Below, one piece after another: positions 52,180 to 61,042 of a DNA stretch of 64,000 nucleotides. Origin of the DNA: Ga0077527 sp032128415 (GTDB lineage: Bacteria; Pseudomonadota; Gammaproteobacteria; Burkholderiales; SG8-41); assembly GCA_032128415.1 (NCBI GenBank), contig JAQBGW010000125.1:24727-88726 (forward strand), read 5' to 3'. The notes beneath the pieces were generated by a model, which did no database searches, was not told where the DNA came from, and saw only the letters and a list, made by a program, of their open reading frames with translations. The position numbers were made by a program, and so were the translations under genes. Position 1 is the first letter of the stretch, and each line of letters starts with the position of its first letter.

Positions 52180-53418
52180 TCATGAATGCCGCTCCCGAGA
52201 TCCGGTAGCGCGCAGCCACAGCACCAATCCGCCGGCCATCGCCAGGATCGTCAGCGCAAAGTAGAAGCGCAGCCCCAGCACCGGTCCGATCAGGCCAGCG
52301 GCGAAAGGCGCAACGCCCATCGCAAAGAACTGGAACGCCGTCGAGTATGAAATCGCCCGCGCATCGGTGCCGGCCGGCGCGTGGATGCGGATCAGTTGCA
52401 CGATCGCCGTCGGCATAGCCGCCGCAGTCAGCCCGAATACCGCGCGGGTGATGGCCAATTGCAGTGGCGTTTCGATGACCAGCAGCGGCAAATGGGTTAC
52501 GACGGTCGCGACCGAGGCAAAGACCAGCACTTTCGCCGGCCCGATGCGGTCGATGACCCACCCCCACAGCGGCAATGCGATCACGGTGCCCGCCGCCATC
52601 GCCATCGCCACTGCGCCGACCCAGAACGCCTCTTCTGCGGTGTCGGCACCCTGTGCCTCGAGCAACTGCAGCACGAATATCGTGATCACCGTCACGCCGC
52701 CGAACCACATGATCATGAACAGGAAGTTGAGCAGGTAGAGCAGCCCGATCCGCGGCACTGCGAGCATGTCGCGCAGGCCGCCGATCCAGCGCGTGCGCCA
52801 GGGGCCTGCCGCCAGTTGCTTGACTTCGCCTGCGAACAGGGCCACCAGCGTGCCACCGCCGAGCATCAGGGCCGCGCTGACCCAGAACAGCCGGTGCTGC
52901 GGTTCGAGCAGTGCGATCAGCATCGCGCCGAGCGCGGGGCCCAGCGTCTGGCCGACCAGTCCTCCGGTCTGCGCCAGCGCGACGACGCTGCCGATGCGCC
53001 GGGGCGGGGTATTGGCCACCAGCAGCGATATTCCCGCCGGCGTGAAGCCGTTGAACACGGCGACCAGCATCAGCAGCGCGGCAAAGCTCAGCGGCGACCC
53101 GGCCAGCGGCATCAGCAGCATCGCGACGCCGATGCCCAGCATCGCGCGCAGCACCATCAGCTTGCGTCCGTAATGGTCGGCGATGCTGCCCCAGACCGGA
53201 CTCACGGCGAAGCTGATCAGGTAGAACACCATCAGCATGTAGCCGATCCAGGTCTCGAGGTTCTCGCGCACCCCGAGCCCGCGCACCATCAACGGCACGA
53301 ACGGCCACGCCAGATTGAAGCCCAGCCCGCACAGCAGGTTGGCAAGCGGCAGTACGCGGCGATTGCTGCGCCAGTACGGATACCGGGTCGACTCGTCGTC
53401 GGTAGTGTTGATGCTCAT
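52180..53418 (-). CDS. MFS transporter (drug/proton antiporter type)
   Basis: The 412-residue 12-helix carrier has PVWGSIADHYGRKLMVLRAMLG in loop 2-3, motif C-like GLVGQTLGPALGAMLI in helix 5 and NTPPRRIGSVVALAQTGG before it, all typical of multidrug-type MFS exporters (MdtG-like). Loop 8-9 repeats the motif as LWGWVIDRIGPAKVLVFASV. It stands alone, 63 bases downstream of the dehalogenase-like gene on the same strand. Export of a toxic acid or fluoride-related stress would fit that neighbour but is speculative. Confidence 0.9.
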   Translation of the reverse strand: MSINTTDDESTRYPYWRSNRRVLPLANLLCGLGFNLAWPFVPLMVRGLGVRENLETWIGYMLMVFYLISFAVSPVWGSIADHYGRKLMVLRAMLGIGVAMLLMPLAGSPLSFAALLMLVAVFNGFTPAGISLLVANTPPRRIGSVVALAQTGGLVGQTLGPALGAMLIALLEPQHRLFWVSAALMLGGGTLVALFAGEVKQLAAGPWRTRWIGGLRDMLAVPRIGLLYLLNFLFMIMWFGGVTVITIFVLQLLEAQGADTAEEAFWVGAVAMAMAAGTVIALPLWGWVIDRIGPAKVLVFASVATVVTHLPLLVIETPLQLAITRAVFGLTAAAMPTAIVQLIRIHAPAGTDARAISYSTAFQFFAMGVAPFAAGLIGPVLGLRFYFALTILAMAGGLVLWLRATGSRERHS

Positions 53419-53481
53419 GAAGACTGCGGATGGCGGGCCATACGACCCGATTGTTTAATGAAAAAGACCGGCGACGCAGTC

Positions 53482-54366
53482 TCAGTCGCGGAAAAACGTA
53501 CTGAGTTCGTCGTAGACCTCGTCCGGCACCTGCTCAGCCGGATAATGCCCGCAGGGCAGCGGCTTGATGTGCTGGATGTCGGCGCAGTACTGCGGCCACG
53601 CCTTGAACGGATCGTAGAACTTGTTGGTGTGACTTTTTTCGCCCCAGTAAATCGCCGCCGGGCATTTGATCTTGCGGCCGGCGTCGAAATCGGCGGTATC
53701 CATTTCCATGTCCACGGTCACGCCGGCGCGGTAGTCTTCGCACACGCCGTGGATGTTCTCCGGCGTGCACACACGCGCGTATTCCTTCAGCGTCTCTTCC
53801 GAGAAGCCGCCCTTGCCGATGCCCATCTTGGTCAGTTTATTGAGGATGTAATAGTCTTCGTTGCCCGCGATCAGCTTTTCCGGAATGTCGTAGGGCTGCG
53901 CCATGAAAAACCAGTGGTATGAATTAACGGCCCATTGCCAGGTGGCATGCGTCAGCACGTGGTGCGTCGGCAGGATGTCAAAGGTTGCGAGCTTTTTGAC
54001 CTTGTCGGCATGATCCAGCGCCATGCGATAGGCTGCGCGCCCGCCGCGGTCATGCCCCGCCACGCAGAACCTGTCGAAACCCAGGTGCTGCATGACTTCG
54101 ACGTTGTCCTGCGCCATGCGGCGGAAGGAATAGTTGCTGTGGTCTTCCTTGCCGCGCGGTTTGCTGCTGTCACCATAACCGCGCAGATCGGTGACGACCA
54201 CAGTGAAATCCCTGGCTAACCGGGGTGCCACCAGATGCCAATGCACATGCGTCAGCGGATTGCCGTGAATCAGCAGTATCGGCGGCCCGTTGCCACCGTA
54301 ACGCAAATTTATTTTGACCTCAGGATCGCTGGTCTGGATTTGGGTGAGTTTGAATCCTTCAAACAC
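53482..54366 (-). CDS. Fluoroacetate/haloacetate dehalogenase-like alpha/beta hydrolase
   Basis: A 294-residue alpha/beta hydrolase with the haloacetate dehalogenase pattern: HGNPLTHVHWHLVAP, TDLRGYGDSSKP, then GHDRGGRAAYRMALDH with nucleophile Asp106 and carboxylate-binding Arg107 and Arg110. Asp130 (FDILPT) and His274 (PCGHYP) complete the triad. The halide pocket of fluoroacetate dehalogenase, His-Trp-Tyr, is present as H151, W152 and Y212. The enzyme should replace halogen by OH on a 2-haloacid, with fluoroacetate the best-known substrate. Long loops at 132-190 differ. It precedes an MFS gene on the same strand. Confidence 0.85.
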   Translation of the reverse strand: MFEGFKLTQIQTSDPEVKINLRYGGNGPPILLIHGNPLTHVHWHLVAPRLARDFTVVVTDLRGYGDSSKPRGKEDHSNYSFRRMAQDNVEVMQHLGFDRFCVAGHDRGGRAAYRMALDHADKVKKLATFDILPTHHVLTHATWQWAVNSYHWFFMAQPYDIPEKLIAGNEDYYILNKLTKMGIGKGGFSEETLKEYARVCTPENIHGVCEDYRAGVTVDMEMDTADFDAGRKIKCPAAIYWGEKSHTNKFYDPFKAWPQYCADIQHIKPLPCGHYPAEQVPDEVYDELSTFFRD

Positions 54367-54587
54367 GGTGTAACTCCTAAAAAAATTCAGGGTGCGATGC
54401 TAACGCACTGCGACTGTCGTTGTACGCGAGACAGCCGTCATATGGACAAACCTCGAAGCACCAGCCTGCGCGTGCTCCGCTCAACTGGCAATCCCGCGTG
54501 TCACGCGTGCTAACATCGCGACCTTGCTGCCGCCACGTGCAGCACCATGCCTGCAGCTTGAGAAAGCCATGCTGCGCAAAACAATAT

Positions 54588-54613
54588 ATTAATTAAATCA
54601 ATAAGTTAGTTAA
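54588..54613. repeat. AT-rich intergenic motif, copy 6
   Basis: TTAAATCAATAAGTTAGTTA lies upstream of the SMP-30 gene in the otherwise featureless gap 54367-54633. Confidence 0.4.
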
Positions 54614-54633
54614 CTTTTCAGAAAGATCGCCTC

Positions 54634-55563
54634 ATGTTCAATCCATTCAAGCCGCTGGAACATATTCACGCCGAAGTCTTCACCTCCATGCCCGGCAAGT
54701 TCCGCAAAAAAAGTCGCAGTGCATGGTCTGATCCGAATCGGCAGAACTCCGAAGTTGAATGTTTTCTGGAAGCGCCGGCTTTTGATCGCGACGGCAATCT
54801 GTTTGTGTGTGACATCCCGTTCGGCCGCGTTTTCCGCATTACCCCCAAGGGCGACTGGGATCTGATTATCAAGTACGACAGCTGGCCCAACGGCATGAAA
54901 TTTCACAAGGATGGCCGGTTGTTCATTTGCGATTACAAGGAAGGCCTGCTCACGCTCGATGTCAAGACCGGCAAAATGGAAAACGTGCTGCGCACGGCCT
55001 ATAGCGAGAGCTTCAAAGGCCTTAATGATCTGCACTTTGCATCGAACGGTGATCTCTACTTTACCGATCAAGGCCAGACTGGCATCGCCGATCCAACCGG
55101 CCGCGTCTTTCGCCTGAAAGCCAATGGTGAGTTGCGCCGCCTGGTCGAAAATGCGCCCAGCCCCAACGGCATTACCGTATCGACCACGGAAAAGCACGTG
55201 TATGTCGGCATGACGCGTTCAAATTCGGTATGGCGCCTGCCGCTGATGGCCGACGGCTCGGTGTCCAAAACCGGTCTGGCCATTCAGCTCTCTGGCGGCG
55301 TAGCCGGACCGGACGGTATTGAAATGGACGGCGAAAACGGCCTGCTGGTCTGCCAATTGGGCGTAGGCATCTGGCGCTTCGATGCCAACATGCTGCCGAC
55401 CCATCTGATTTCGTCCAAAGACCACGACCGGCATCACCATCTCGATAACCTCGCTTTCGGCGGCCCGGATCACAAGCAGATTTTCATCACCGAGGCGCTG
55501 ACCGGCGACGTGCTGACGGCGAAAGTGCCGTTCGCCGGCAAGAAGCTCTACGGCCACCTGTAA
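54634..55563 (+). CDS. SMP-30/gluconolactonase family protein
   Basis: The 309-residue protein has the six-bladed propeller of SMP-30/Gnl/LRE lactonases: ECFLEAPAFDRDGNLFVCDIPFGRVFRI (first metal Glu), SWPNGMKFHKDGRLFICD (Asn ligand), GLNDLHFASNGDLYFTDQG (Asp) and PSPNGITVSTTEKHVYV. A Ca2+/Zn2+ site hydrolyses sugar or other lactones. No signal peptide. It is convergent with a TauD-type dioxygenase gene. The substrate is unknown; a lactone from a catabolic pathway is probable. Confidence 0.88.
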   Translation: MFNPFKPLEHIHAEVFTSMPGKFRKKSRSAWSDPNRQNSEVECFLEAPAFDRDGNLFVCDIPFGRVFRITPKGDWDLIIKYDSWPNGMKFHKDGRLFICDYKEGLLTLDVKTGKMENVLRTAYSESFKGLNDLHFASNGDLYFTDQGQTGIADPTGRVFRLKANGELRRLVENAPSPNGITVSTTEKHVYVGMTRSNSVWRLPLMADGSVSKTGLAIQLSGGVAGPDGIEMDGENGLLVCQLGVGIWRFDANMLPTHLISSKDHDRHHHLDNLAFGGPDHKQIFITEALTGDVLTAKVPFAGKKLYGHL

Positions 55564-55588
55564 ACGACCGCAAGGTGCAGCAGCCGCG

Positions 55589-56536
55589 TCAGTCGCCGAT
55601 TACCGCCTCACCGTTGATCACTGTGCGCAACATCACACGCGGTTGGGCTGCATCGACTTCGGATCGGTAATGCATCGCGCAGCGGTTGTCCCATAGCACC
55701 ACGTCGCCGACCTGCCAGTCATGTTTCCAGGCGTACCGGGGCTGCGTGGCGTGCGCCCACAAGCGATCCAGCAGCGCTTCGCTCTCATCATTGCTCATAC
55801 CGATGATGTAATTCGACGGCCAGTCGCGGCGACGCCCGAGATATAGCGCTCGTTTTCCCGTTACCGGATGGACTCGCACCAGCGGGTGCGCCGGTCCCGG
55901 CACTTCTTCCGGCTTGGTGGGCAGCCTGACCGTCGGACGCAGTACACCGGCGCTGTTGCGGCTGGCATCGTGAATCTGCGACTGACCCTTGATCGCCGCC
56001 TTCATGTCATCCGGTAGTTCGTCGTAGGCCATGTACTGGTTGTTGAACCAGGTATCACCGCCGCCATTAACCGGGAGCACGACCGAATACAACATGCTGC
56101 CTGCGGGCGGCACCTCAGCGTATGAATTATCGCTGTGCCACACCACCTCGTAGCTGCCCAGCCCGCCGTTGTCCTTTACCGGATTCCCATCTTCATCAAG
56201 GTTGCTGATCAGCGTCACGTGTGGATGGAGCGGCACGCGCTTGCCACCGATTTTGTAACCGCCCGCGACTTCATATTTACGAGCAGCCGGCTCCTTGGGC
56301 ACACCGAAGATACCTGCAGCGTCAAGAAACGACATATCCGGCAGCCGCTGACCGCGCCAGTAGAGAACCAGGTGATCGGCCCAGGCTTTGCGGAGCAGCG
56401 CACGGGTCGCATCCGGCACCGCTCTGGAGAGATCGACACCACGTATTTCAGCACCTAACGCCGCCCCGCTGGCTATGATCTGTACTTGTTCCGGCAGGTT
56501 GATGGAATCGGACGGCACACGCTGCGCTGCTTCCAT
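55589..56536 (-). CDS. TauD/TfdA family Fe(II)/2-oxoglutarate dioxygenase
   Basis: A 315-residue dioxygenase with HSD at 134-136, the distal His near 289 (CAMHYRSEV) and the 2-oxoglutarate Arg in MLRTVING. LHPHVTLISNLDEDG before the active site is found in 2,4-D/alkylsulfonate-type relatives. AGGAGACC lies 3-5 bases before the ATG at 56536; the upstream TTG at 56560 is rejected. It follows a succinate-semialdehyde dehydrogenase gene on the same strand (54 bases), so product succinate and a semialdehyde could meet here. Confidence 0.9.
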   Translation of the reverse strand: MEAAQRVPSDSINLPEQVQIIASGAALGAEIRGVDLSRAVPDATRALLRKAWADHLVLYWRGQRLPDMSFLDAAGIFGVPKEPAARKYEVAGGYKIGGKRVPLHPHVTLISNLDEDGNPVKDNGGLGSYEVVWHSDNSYAEVPPAGSMLYSVVLPVNGGGDTWFNNQYMAYDELPDDMKAAIKGQSQIHDASRNSAGVLRPTVRLPTKPEEVPGPAHPLVRVHPVTGKRALYLGRRRDWPSNYIIGMSNDESEALLDRLWAHATQPRYAWKHDWQVGDVVLWDNRCAMHYRSEVDAAQPRVMLRTVINGEAVIGD

Positions 56537-56590
56537 GAAGGTCTCCTGTGTGCTGCTCAATGATTAAGCTTGATCAAATCAGGAATTTTT

Positions 56591-58072
56591 CTACTTGTTG
56601 ATGTCGCCCATGCAGAGATACTTGATCTCCACAAACTCCTCGATGCCGTACTTGGAGCCCTCGCGACCAATGCCGGATTCCTTCACACCACCGAACGGCG
56701 CGATTTCGTTGGAAATGATGCCTACGTTGATGCCGACGATGCCCGATTCGAGTCCCTCGGCGATACGCCAGATGCGACCGATGTCGCGGCTGTAGAAATA
56801 CGCCGCCAGACCATATTCGGTGTTGTTCGCCAATTTCAGCAGTTCTTCTTCGGTCTTGAAGCGATAGAGCGGCGCCACCGGGCCGAAAGTTTCTTCGTGG
56901 GTAACTTTCATGTCGGTGGTTACATTGGCCAGCACCGTGGGCTGGAAAAACTGACCGCCCTTGTCGTGACGCTTGCCGCCAGTGAGAATTGTGGCACCCT
57001 TGGCGATGGCGTCGGCAATGTGCTCTTCCACTTTTTCGACACCTTTCATGTCGATCAGCGGGCCCTGCGTGTTGCCGTCCTCCAGGCCGTTGCCTACCTT
57101 CATTTTCTCCACCGTTTCGGCGAGCATCTTGGAAAATTTGTCATAGACACCGTCCTGCACCAGGATACGGTTGGCGCAAACGCAGGTCTGCCCGGTATTG
57201 CGGAACTTGGAGGCCATCGCGCCTTCAACTGCCGAGGTCAGATCTGCATCATCGAACACGATGAATGGCGCATTGCCACCCAGCTCCAATGAAACCTTTT
57301 TCACGGTGCTGGCGCATTGCTGCATCAGCAGCTTGCCGACTTCGGTGGAACCGGTAAACGTGAACTTGCGCACCATCGGATGCGTGGTCAGTTCCTTGCC
57401 GATTGGGCCTGATGAACCGGTAATCACCGACAACACGCCCTTCGGGATGCCGGCGCGCTCGGCGAGTTCGCACAGCGCCAGCGCCGAATAGGGTGTCTGC
57501 GACGCGGGCTTGATAACCATGGTGCAGCCGGCGGCCAGTGCTGGGCCGGCTTTGCGGGTAATCATGGCGTTAGGGAAGTTCCACGGCGTCACTGCCGCAC
57601 ACACGCCTATCGGCTGCTTGATGACGACAATACGCTTGTCCGGGGCATGCGTCGGAATGGTATCGCCGTAAATGCGTTTGCCTTCTTCGGCAAACCATTC
57701 AATGAAAGACGCGCCGTAGGCAATCTCGCCACGCGATTCGGCAATCGGTTTACCTTGCTCAACTGTCATCAGCTTTGCCAGATCTTCCTGATTGGCCATG
57801 ATCAGCTCAAACCATTTGCGCAGAATGATGGAGCGTTCCTTGGCAGTCTTGGCACGCCACGCCGGCCACGCCGCGTTGGCAGCCTCAATGGCACGCCGTG
57901 TTTCCGTTGCACCCATCTTGGGCACTGTGCCGACCTGCTCGCCGTTCGCCGGGTTATGCACAGCAATGGTGGATTTGTCGTCGGCATCTGTCCACGTGCC
58001 GTCGATATAACATTGTTGGCGGAACAGGCTTTTATCTTTCAGCTCAACCGCCGGTTTGGCTTTTTGCAACAT
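56591..58072 (-). CDS. gabD: NAD(P)-dependent succinate-semialdehyde dehydrogenase-like enzyme
   Basis: A 493-residue aldehyde dehydrogenase of the GabD group: AAVTPWNFPNAMITRKAGPALAAG, VSLELGGNAPFIVFDDADL with the general base, GQTCVCANRILVQ with the nucleophilic Cys followed by a second Cys, and GIGREGSKYGIEEFVEIKYLCMG at the end. The GQTCVCANR wording is typical of succinate-semialdehyde dehydrogenase; glutarate semialdehyde is a near alternative. It starts with ATG at 58072 and precedes the TauD-type dioxygenase. Confidence 0.9.
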   Translation of the reverse strand: MLQKAKPAVELKDKSLFRQQCYIDGTWTDADDKSTIAVHNPANGEQVGTVPKMGATETRRAIEAANAAWPAWRAKTAKERSIILRKWFELIMANQEDLAKLMTVEQGKPIAESRGEIAYGASFIEWFAEEGKRIYGDTIPTHAPDKRIVVIKQPIGVCAAVTPWNFPNAMITRKAGPALAAGCTMVIKPASQTPYSALALCELAERAGIPKGVLSVITGSSGPIGKELTTHPMVRKFTFTGSTEVGKLLMQQCASTVKKVSLELGGNAPFIVFDDADLTSAVEGAMASKFRNTGQTCVCANRILVQDGVYDKFSKMLAETVEKMKVGNGLEDGNTQGPLIDMKGVEKVEEHIADAIAKGATILTGGKRHDKGGQFFQPTVLANVTTDMKVTHEETFGPVAPLYRFKTEEELLKLANNTEYGLAAYFYSRDIGRIWRIAEGLESGIVGINVGIISNEIAPFGGVKESGIGREGSKYGIEEFVEIKYLCMGDINK

Positions 58073-58263
58073 GGGTAACTCCTAGCTGGATAGGGCTAAA
58101 ACTCAGGGGAAACGCGGAAAACCATGAATCGCGTAAGGCATTTCATGGCAATTTCAGCAGTATAACAAAGGCATTTCGAACAATCGCGCATCCCGATAAA
58201 GCGTCAAGTCGATGCGGCGTTGCGCAGTAACCACACTGGCCGCGTCCAACAGTGTCATGCAGC

Positions 58264-58290
58264 TTGAGTTCAGCAAATGATTGTTATAAT
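58264..58290 (+). promoter_or_regulatory. Sigma-70-like promoter of mlaA
   Basis: A perfect TATAAT (58285-58290) with TTGAGT 15 bases upstream (58264-58269). It fits transcription into the mlaA gene at 58336; spacing is one or two bases short. Confidence 0.55.
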
Positions 58291-58335
58291 GGAATAATTA
58301 GCGTTTATTGCAACACAATATTCAAGGAGTAGCAC

Positions 58336-59235
58336 ATGTTGCACCTCGTCCGGCGCCTGCTACTGGTCTGCGCCCTCGCGGTATTTTCTGTGCTCAGCGG
58401 TTGCGCCACCACCGGCGATCCGCGCGACCCGATTGAATCCGTCAACCGCGGCATCTACTACTTCAACGATGGTGTGGACACCATGTTTGTTAAGCCGCTG
58501 GCGGAAGTTTATCGCGGCGTGCTGCCTCCGTTGGCGCGCACCGGTGTCAACAACGTGTTCTCCAACCTGAATGATGTCATCGTCGCGCTCAATAACCTGC
58601 TACAGGGGAAATTCGACGCCGCGATATCCGATATTGCACGCCTCATGGTCAATACCACCGTCGGCCTGATCGGCATCTTCGACGTGGCCACTGAAGCAGG
58701 CTTGGAAAAACATAATGAAGATTTCGGTCAGACGTTGGGTTACTGGGGCATCGGTGACGGGCCTTACCTGGTGCTGCCCTTCCTCGGCCCGCGCAACCTT
58801 CGTGATACCGCCGGCCTGATCGGTGATTTCAAGCTGGATCCCGTGATCTATATCGATCCCACCCGCGACCGCAATGCGACTCTGGGGCTACGACTGGTTT
58901 CTCGGCGCGAAGCACTGCTGGGCGCGAGCAGAATACTGGAAGTCGCCGCACTGGACGAATATGCCTTCGTACGTGAAGCCTATCTGCAGCAGCGGCGCAA
59001 CCTGATTTACGACGGCAATCCGCCTCGGGAAAAATTCGACGATACGCGTGCGCCCAATGCCATAGGGCCGGTGGCCACGAATGGAATACCGGACGTACCG
59101 GCCTTGATCTGGAGCGGCACGCGGCTGCCCCCTGCTGAGGAAAAATTGTTGCAGCTCCGTCCGGCAGAACCGACTACCGCAACATCCGCAACTGGAACGT
59201 CCCGCGTTGTGCGCCTTTGGTTGCCGCAGCGATAG
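58336..59235 (+). CDS. mlaA: MlaA (VacJ) outer-membrane lipid-asymmetry lipoprotein
   Basis: A 299-residue lipoprotein: signal with lipobox VLSGC (Cys23), then DPIESVNRGIYYFNDGVD, the MlaA signature, VNNVFSNLNDVIVALNNLLQG, and EDFGQTLGYWGIGDGPYLVLPFLGPRNLRD. MlaA forms a ring in the outer membrane and passes misplaced phospholipid to MlaC and the MlaFEDB pump. The C-terminal 40 residues beyond the core are Pro/Ala/Thr-rich and not conserved. AAGGAGTAG precedes the ATG. It stands alone here, away from other mla genes. Confidence 0.95.
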   Translation: MLHLVRRLLLVCALAVFSVLSGCATTGDPRDPIESVNRGIYYFNDGVDTMFVKPLAEVYRGVLPPLARTGVNNVFSNLNDVIVALNNLLQGKFDAAISDIARLMVNTTVGLIGIFDVATEAGLEKHNEDFGQTLGYWGIGDGPYLVLPFLGPRNLRDTAGLIGDFKLDPVIYIDPTRDRNATLGLRLVSRREALLGASRILEVAALDEYAFVREAYLQQRRNLIYDGNPPREKFDDTRAPNAIGPVATNGIPDVPALIWSGTRLPPAEEKLLQLRPAEPTTATSATGTSRVVRLWLPQR

Positions 59236-59290
59236 CAGCGCTGCCCGGCGCCGTTCCGGGCTTGTTGATCCTTACAAAATATATGACACC

Positions 59291-59345
59291 GTTCGGGCTG
59301 AGCCTGTCGAAGCCCTGCTGCCCTTCGACAAGCTCAGGGCGAACG
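59291..59345. repeat. REP-like palindrome (TTCGACAAGCTCAGGGCGAAC type)
   Basis: Inverted arms TTCGGGCTGAGCCTGTCGAA and TTCGACAAGCTCAGGGCGAA face each other across GCCCTGCTGCCC between mlaA and the SPFH gene. This is a very common extragenic palindrome in proteobacterial genomes. It may help terminate either convergent transcript. Confidence 0.9.
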
Positions 59346-59417
59346 GAATCAGTTTGTCAACAATTTTAAAAAGCCCCGCAGCCCTCACCGCCCGACGCTG
59401 CTCCGGGCTTAGTCTTC

Positions 59418-60428
59418 TTAAGTAATTGCAGCGCCCGGTGCTGCGCCCGGCGTCGCTTTCTTCACGTTATCCATCACGGCCATCGCCGAACTGACCAGCG
59501 TTGCCACATCTGCCACGTTCGCCGGCACAATCAGCGTGTTGTTGGTACGCGCAAGATGTGCAAAAGCGTTGACATAGAGCTTCGCCACTTCCAGATTGGC
59601 TGCCTGGGTGCCGCCGGGACCGTTCAGCGCGCTAGCCACTGCAGCAATAGCCGTCGCCGTCGCGTCAGCAATAAACTGGATGCGTGCCGCCTCGCCCTGC
59701 GCACGGTTGATTGCCGCAGTCTTGTCACCTTCGGATTTCAGCACCGCGGCCTGTTTTTCGCCGTCAGCCAGATTGATTTCCTCCTGGCGCTGACCCTCTG
59801 ATTTGGCAATCAAGGCGCGCTTTTCACGCTCCGAGGTAATCTGCGCCTGCATCGCACGCAAAATCGCTTCCGGCGGCGTCAGGTTCTTGATCTCGTAACG
59901 CAGTACCTTGACGCCCCAGGTGCGCCCCGCCTCGTCAAGTACCGCAACCACTTGGCGGTTAATCTCGTCGCGGCTCTCGAACGTCTTGTCGAGTTCCATC
60001 TTGCCGATTTCCGAACGCAACGTAGTCTGTGCCAGTTGCGTCACTGCCGAAACATAATCGGCTGAACCGTAGGAAGCGAGCTTCGGATCGGTGACCTGGT
60101 AATAAATGATGCCGTCCACACCCAGCTGCGTGTTGTCCCGGGTGATGCACACCTGCTCCTGCACATCGAGCGACATCTCCTTCAGCGAATGCCGATAAGC
60201 GACGCTATCGAGGAATGGCACGATGACATTCAGACCCGGTTCGAGCACGCTGTGAAATTTGCCCATGCGCTCCACCACCCAGGCCATTTGCTGCGGCACC
60301 TGGCGGATCGATTCAATGGCGATTACTACGCCCAGCGCCACCACAAAAAACGGCATGGCAAACGAACGCTGGTCAAATGCGATCAGCAGGCCGGTCATGA
60401 AAGCAACAATAATCAGTTTTGGAAACAT
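59418..60428 (-). CDS. SPFH/band 7 (stomatin/QmcA-like) membrane protein
   Basis: The 336-residue protein has a short N-terminal membrane segment (about 5-40), the SPFH domain with QQMAWVVERMGKFHSVLEPGLNVIVPFLDSVAYRHSLKE, then a charged coiled coil (EREKRALIAKSEGQRQEEINLADGEKQAAVLKSEGDK) at about 200-250. QmcA-type proteins form large membrane rings linked to FtsH and membrane microdomains. It lies 47 bases downstream of an NfeD gene, its usual partner (as ybbK-ybbJ in E. coli). Confidence 0.93.
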   Translation of the reverse strand: MFPKLIIVAFMTGLLIAFDQRSFAMPFFVVALGVVIAIESIRQVPQQMAWVVERMGKFHSVLEPGLNVIVPFLDSVAYRHSLKEMSLDVQEQVCITRDNTQLGVDGIIYYQVTDPKLASYGSADYVSAVTQLAQTTLRSEIGKMELDKTFESRDEINRQVVAVLDEAGRTWGVKVLRYEIKNLTPPEAILRAMQAQITSEREKRALIAKSEGQRQEEINLADGEKQAAVLKSEGDKTAAINRAQGEAARIQFIADATATAIAAVASALNGPGGTQAANLEVAKLYVNAFAHLARTNNTLIVPANVADVATLVSSAMAVMDNVKKATPGAAPGAAIT

Positions 60429-60475
60429 GGCTTGCTCCTTCCAATTACTTCAGGACAACAGAAAAAATCGGAGAA

Positions 60476-60892
60476 TCACGACGGTTTTGCCGCTGACACA
60501 CGCAACGTGTTGCCCTGCACCGCATGTATGTAGAACACCTTGCCGCCGGGCACGCGCTCGCCGAAAACCTCGGCATCCCATTGCCCATTGCGATATTTGA
60601 CCCGCGCCAGACCATCGGTTTCGCTGATCCAGGAATCCAGCGTGACACTCTGGCCGACATCCAGCGCAGCACCCTTCACAGACTTGCCACGCAGCCGCTT
60701 GATCATCATCACCCCGACCACTGCCACCGCAGCGGTAATCACCGCCTGCACCCAGAAAGACAGGCCAAACCAGGCGGCGGCTGCCGCAGCAAGAGCTGCG
60801 ATACCCAGCACGAGCAGGTAAAACGTGCCGGTGAGCATTTCGACGATGATCAGGGTAATGCCGACAATCACCCACAACAGATAGGCATCCAT
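60476..60892 (-). CDS. NfeD family membrane protein
   Basis: A 138-residue protein with two or three membrane helices (about 1-70: LLWVIVGITLIIVEMLTG and following) and a C-terminal OB-fold (SVTLDSWISETDGLARVKYRNGQWDAEVFGERVPGG). NfeD proteins pair with SPFH proteins, here the next gene. The ATG at 60892 is chosen because it starts at the membrane helix; nine more residues to 60919 are possible. Confidence 0.92.
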   Translation of the reverse strand: MDAYLLWVIVGITLIIVEMLTGTFYLLVLGIAALAAAAAAWFGLSFWVQAVITAAVAVVGVMMIKRLRGKSVKGAALDVGQSVTLDSWISETDGLARVKYRNGQWDAEVFGERVPGGKVFYIHAVQGNTLRVSAAKPS

Positions 60893-60979
60893 ACGTGCAC
60901 CCCCTCGTTGACCACCCAAATGTAATTAACCATTCAATCGCCAGACGCTCAGCATAACAAATCTGCGCGATAGCGGTAA

Positions 60980-61042
60980 TGTCAGCTCAGCGGATTCAGC
61001 TCAGTGCAGTCTGCGCAGTGCAGTCAACTCAGTGCAGTGCAG
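60980..61042. repeat. Short degenerate repeats (TCAGCTCAG / CAGTGCAGT / GCAGTCAAYTCA)
   Basis: A cluster of imperfect 9-12 base direct repeats follows the SirB1-like stop codon and runs into it. It looks like local slippage; no hairpin with a T-run is present. Confidence 0.6.

Noticed and set aside
52169..53332. 387-residue ORF overlapping the MFS gene on the same strand
   Set aside because: It is the shifted frame of the MFS gene; composition is very rich in Arg, Gly and Asp with no fold motif, while the other frame has clear MFS motifs.
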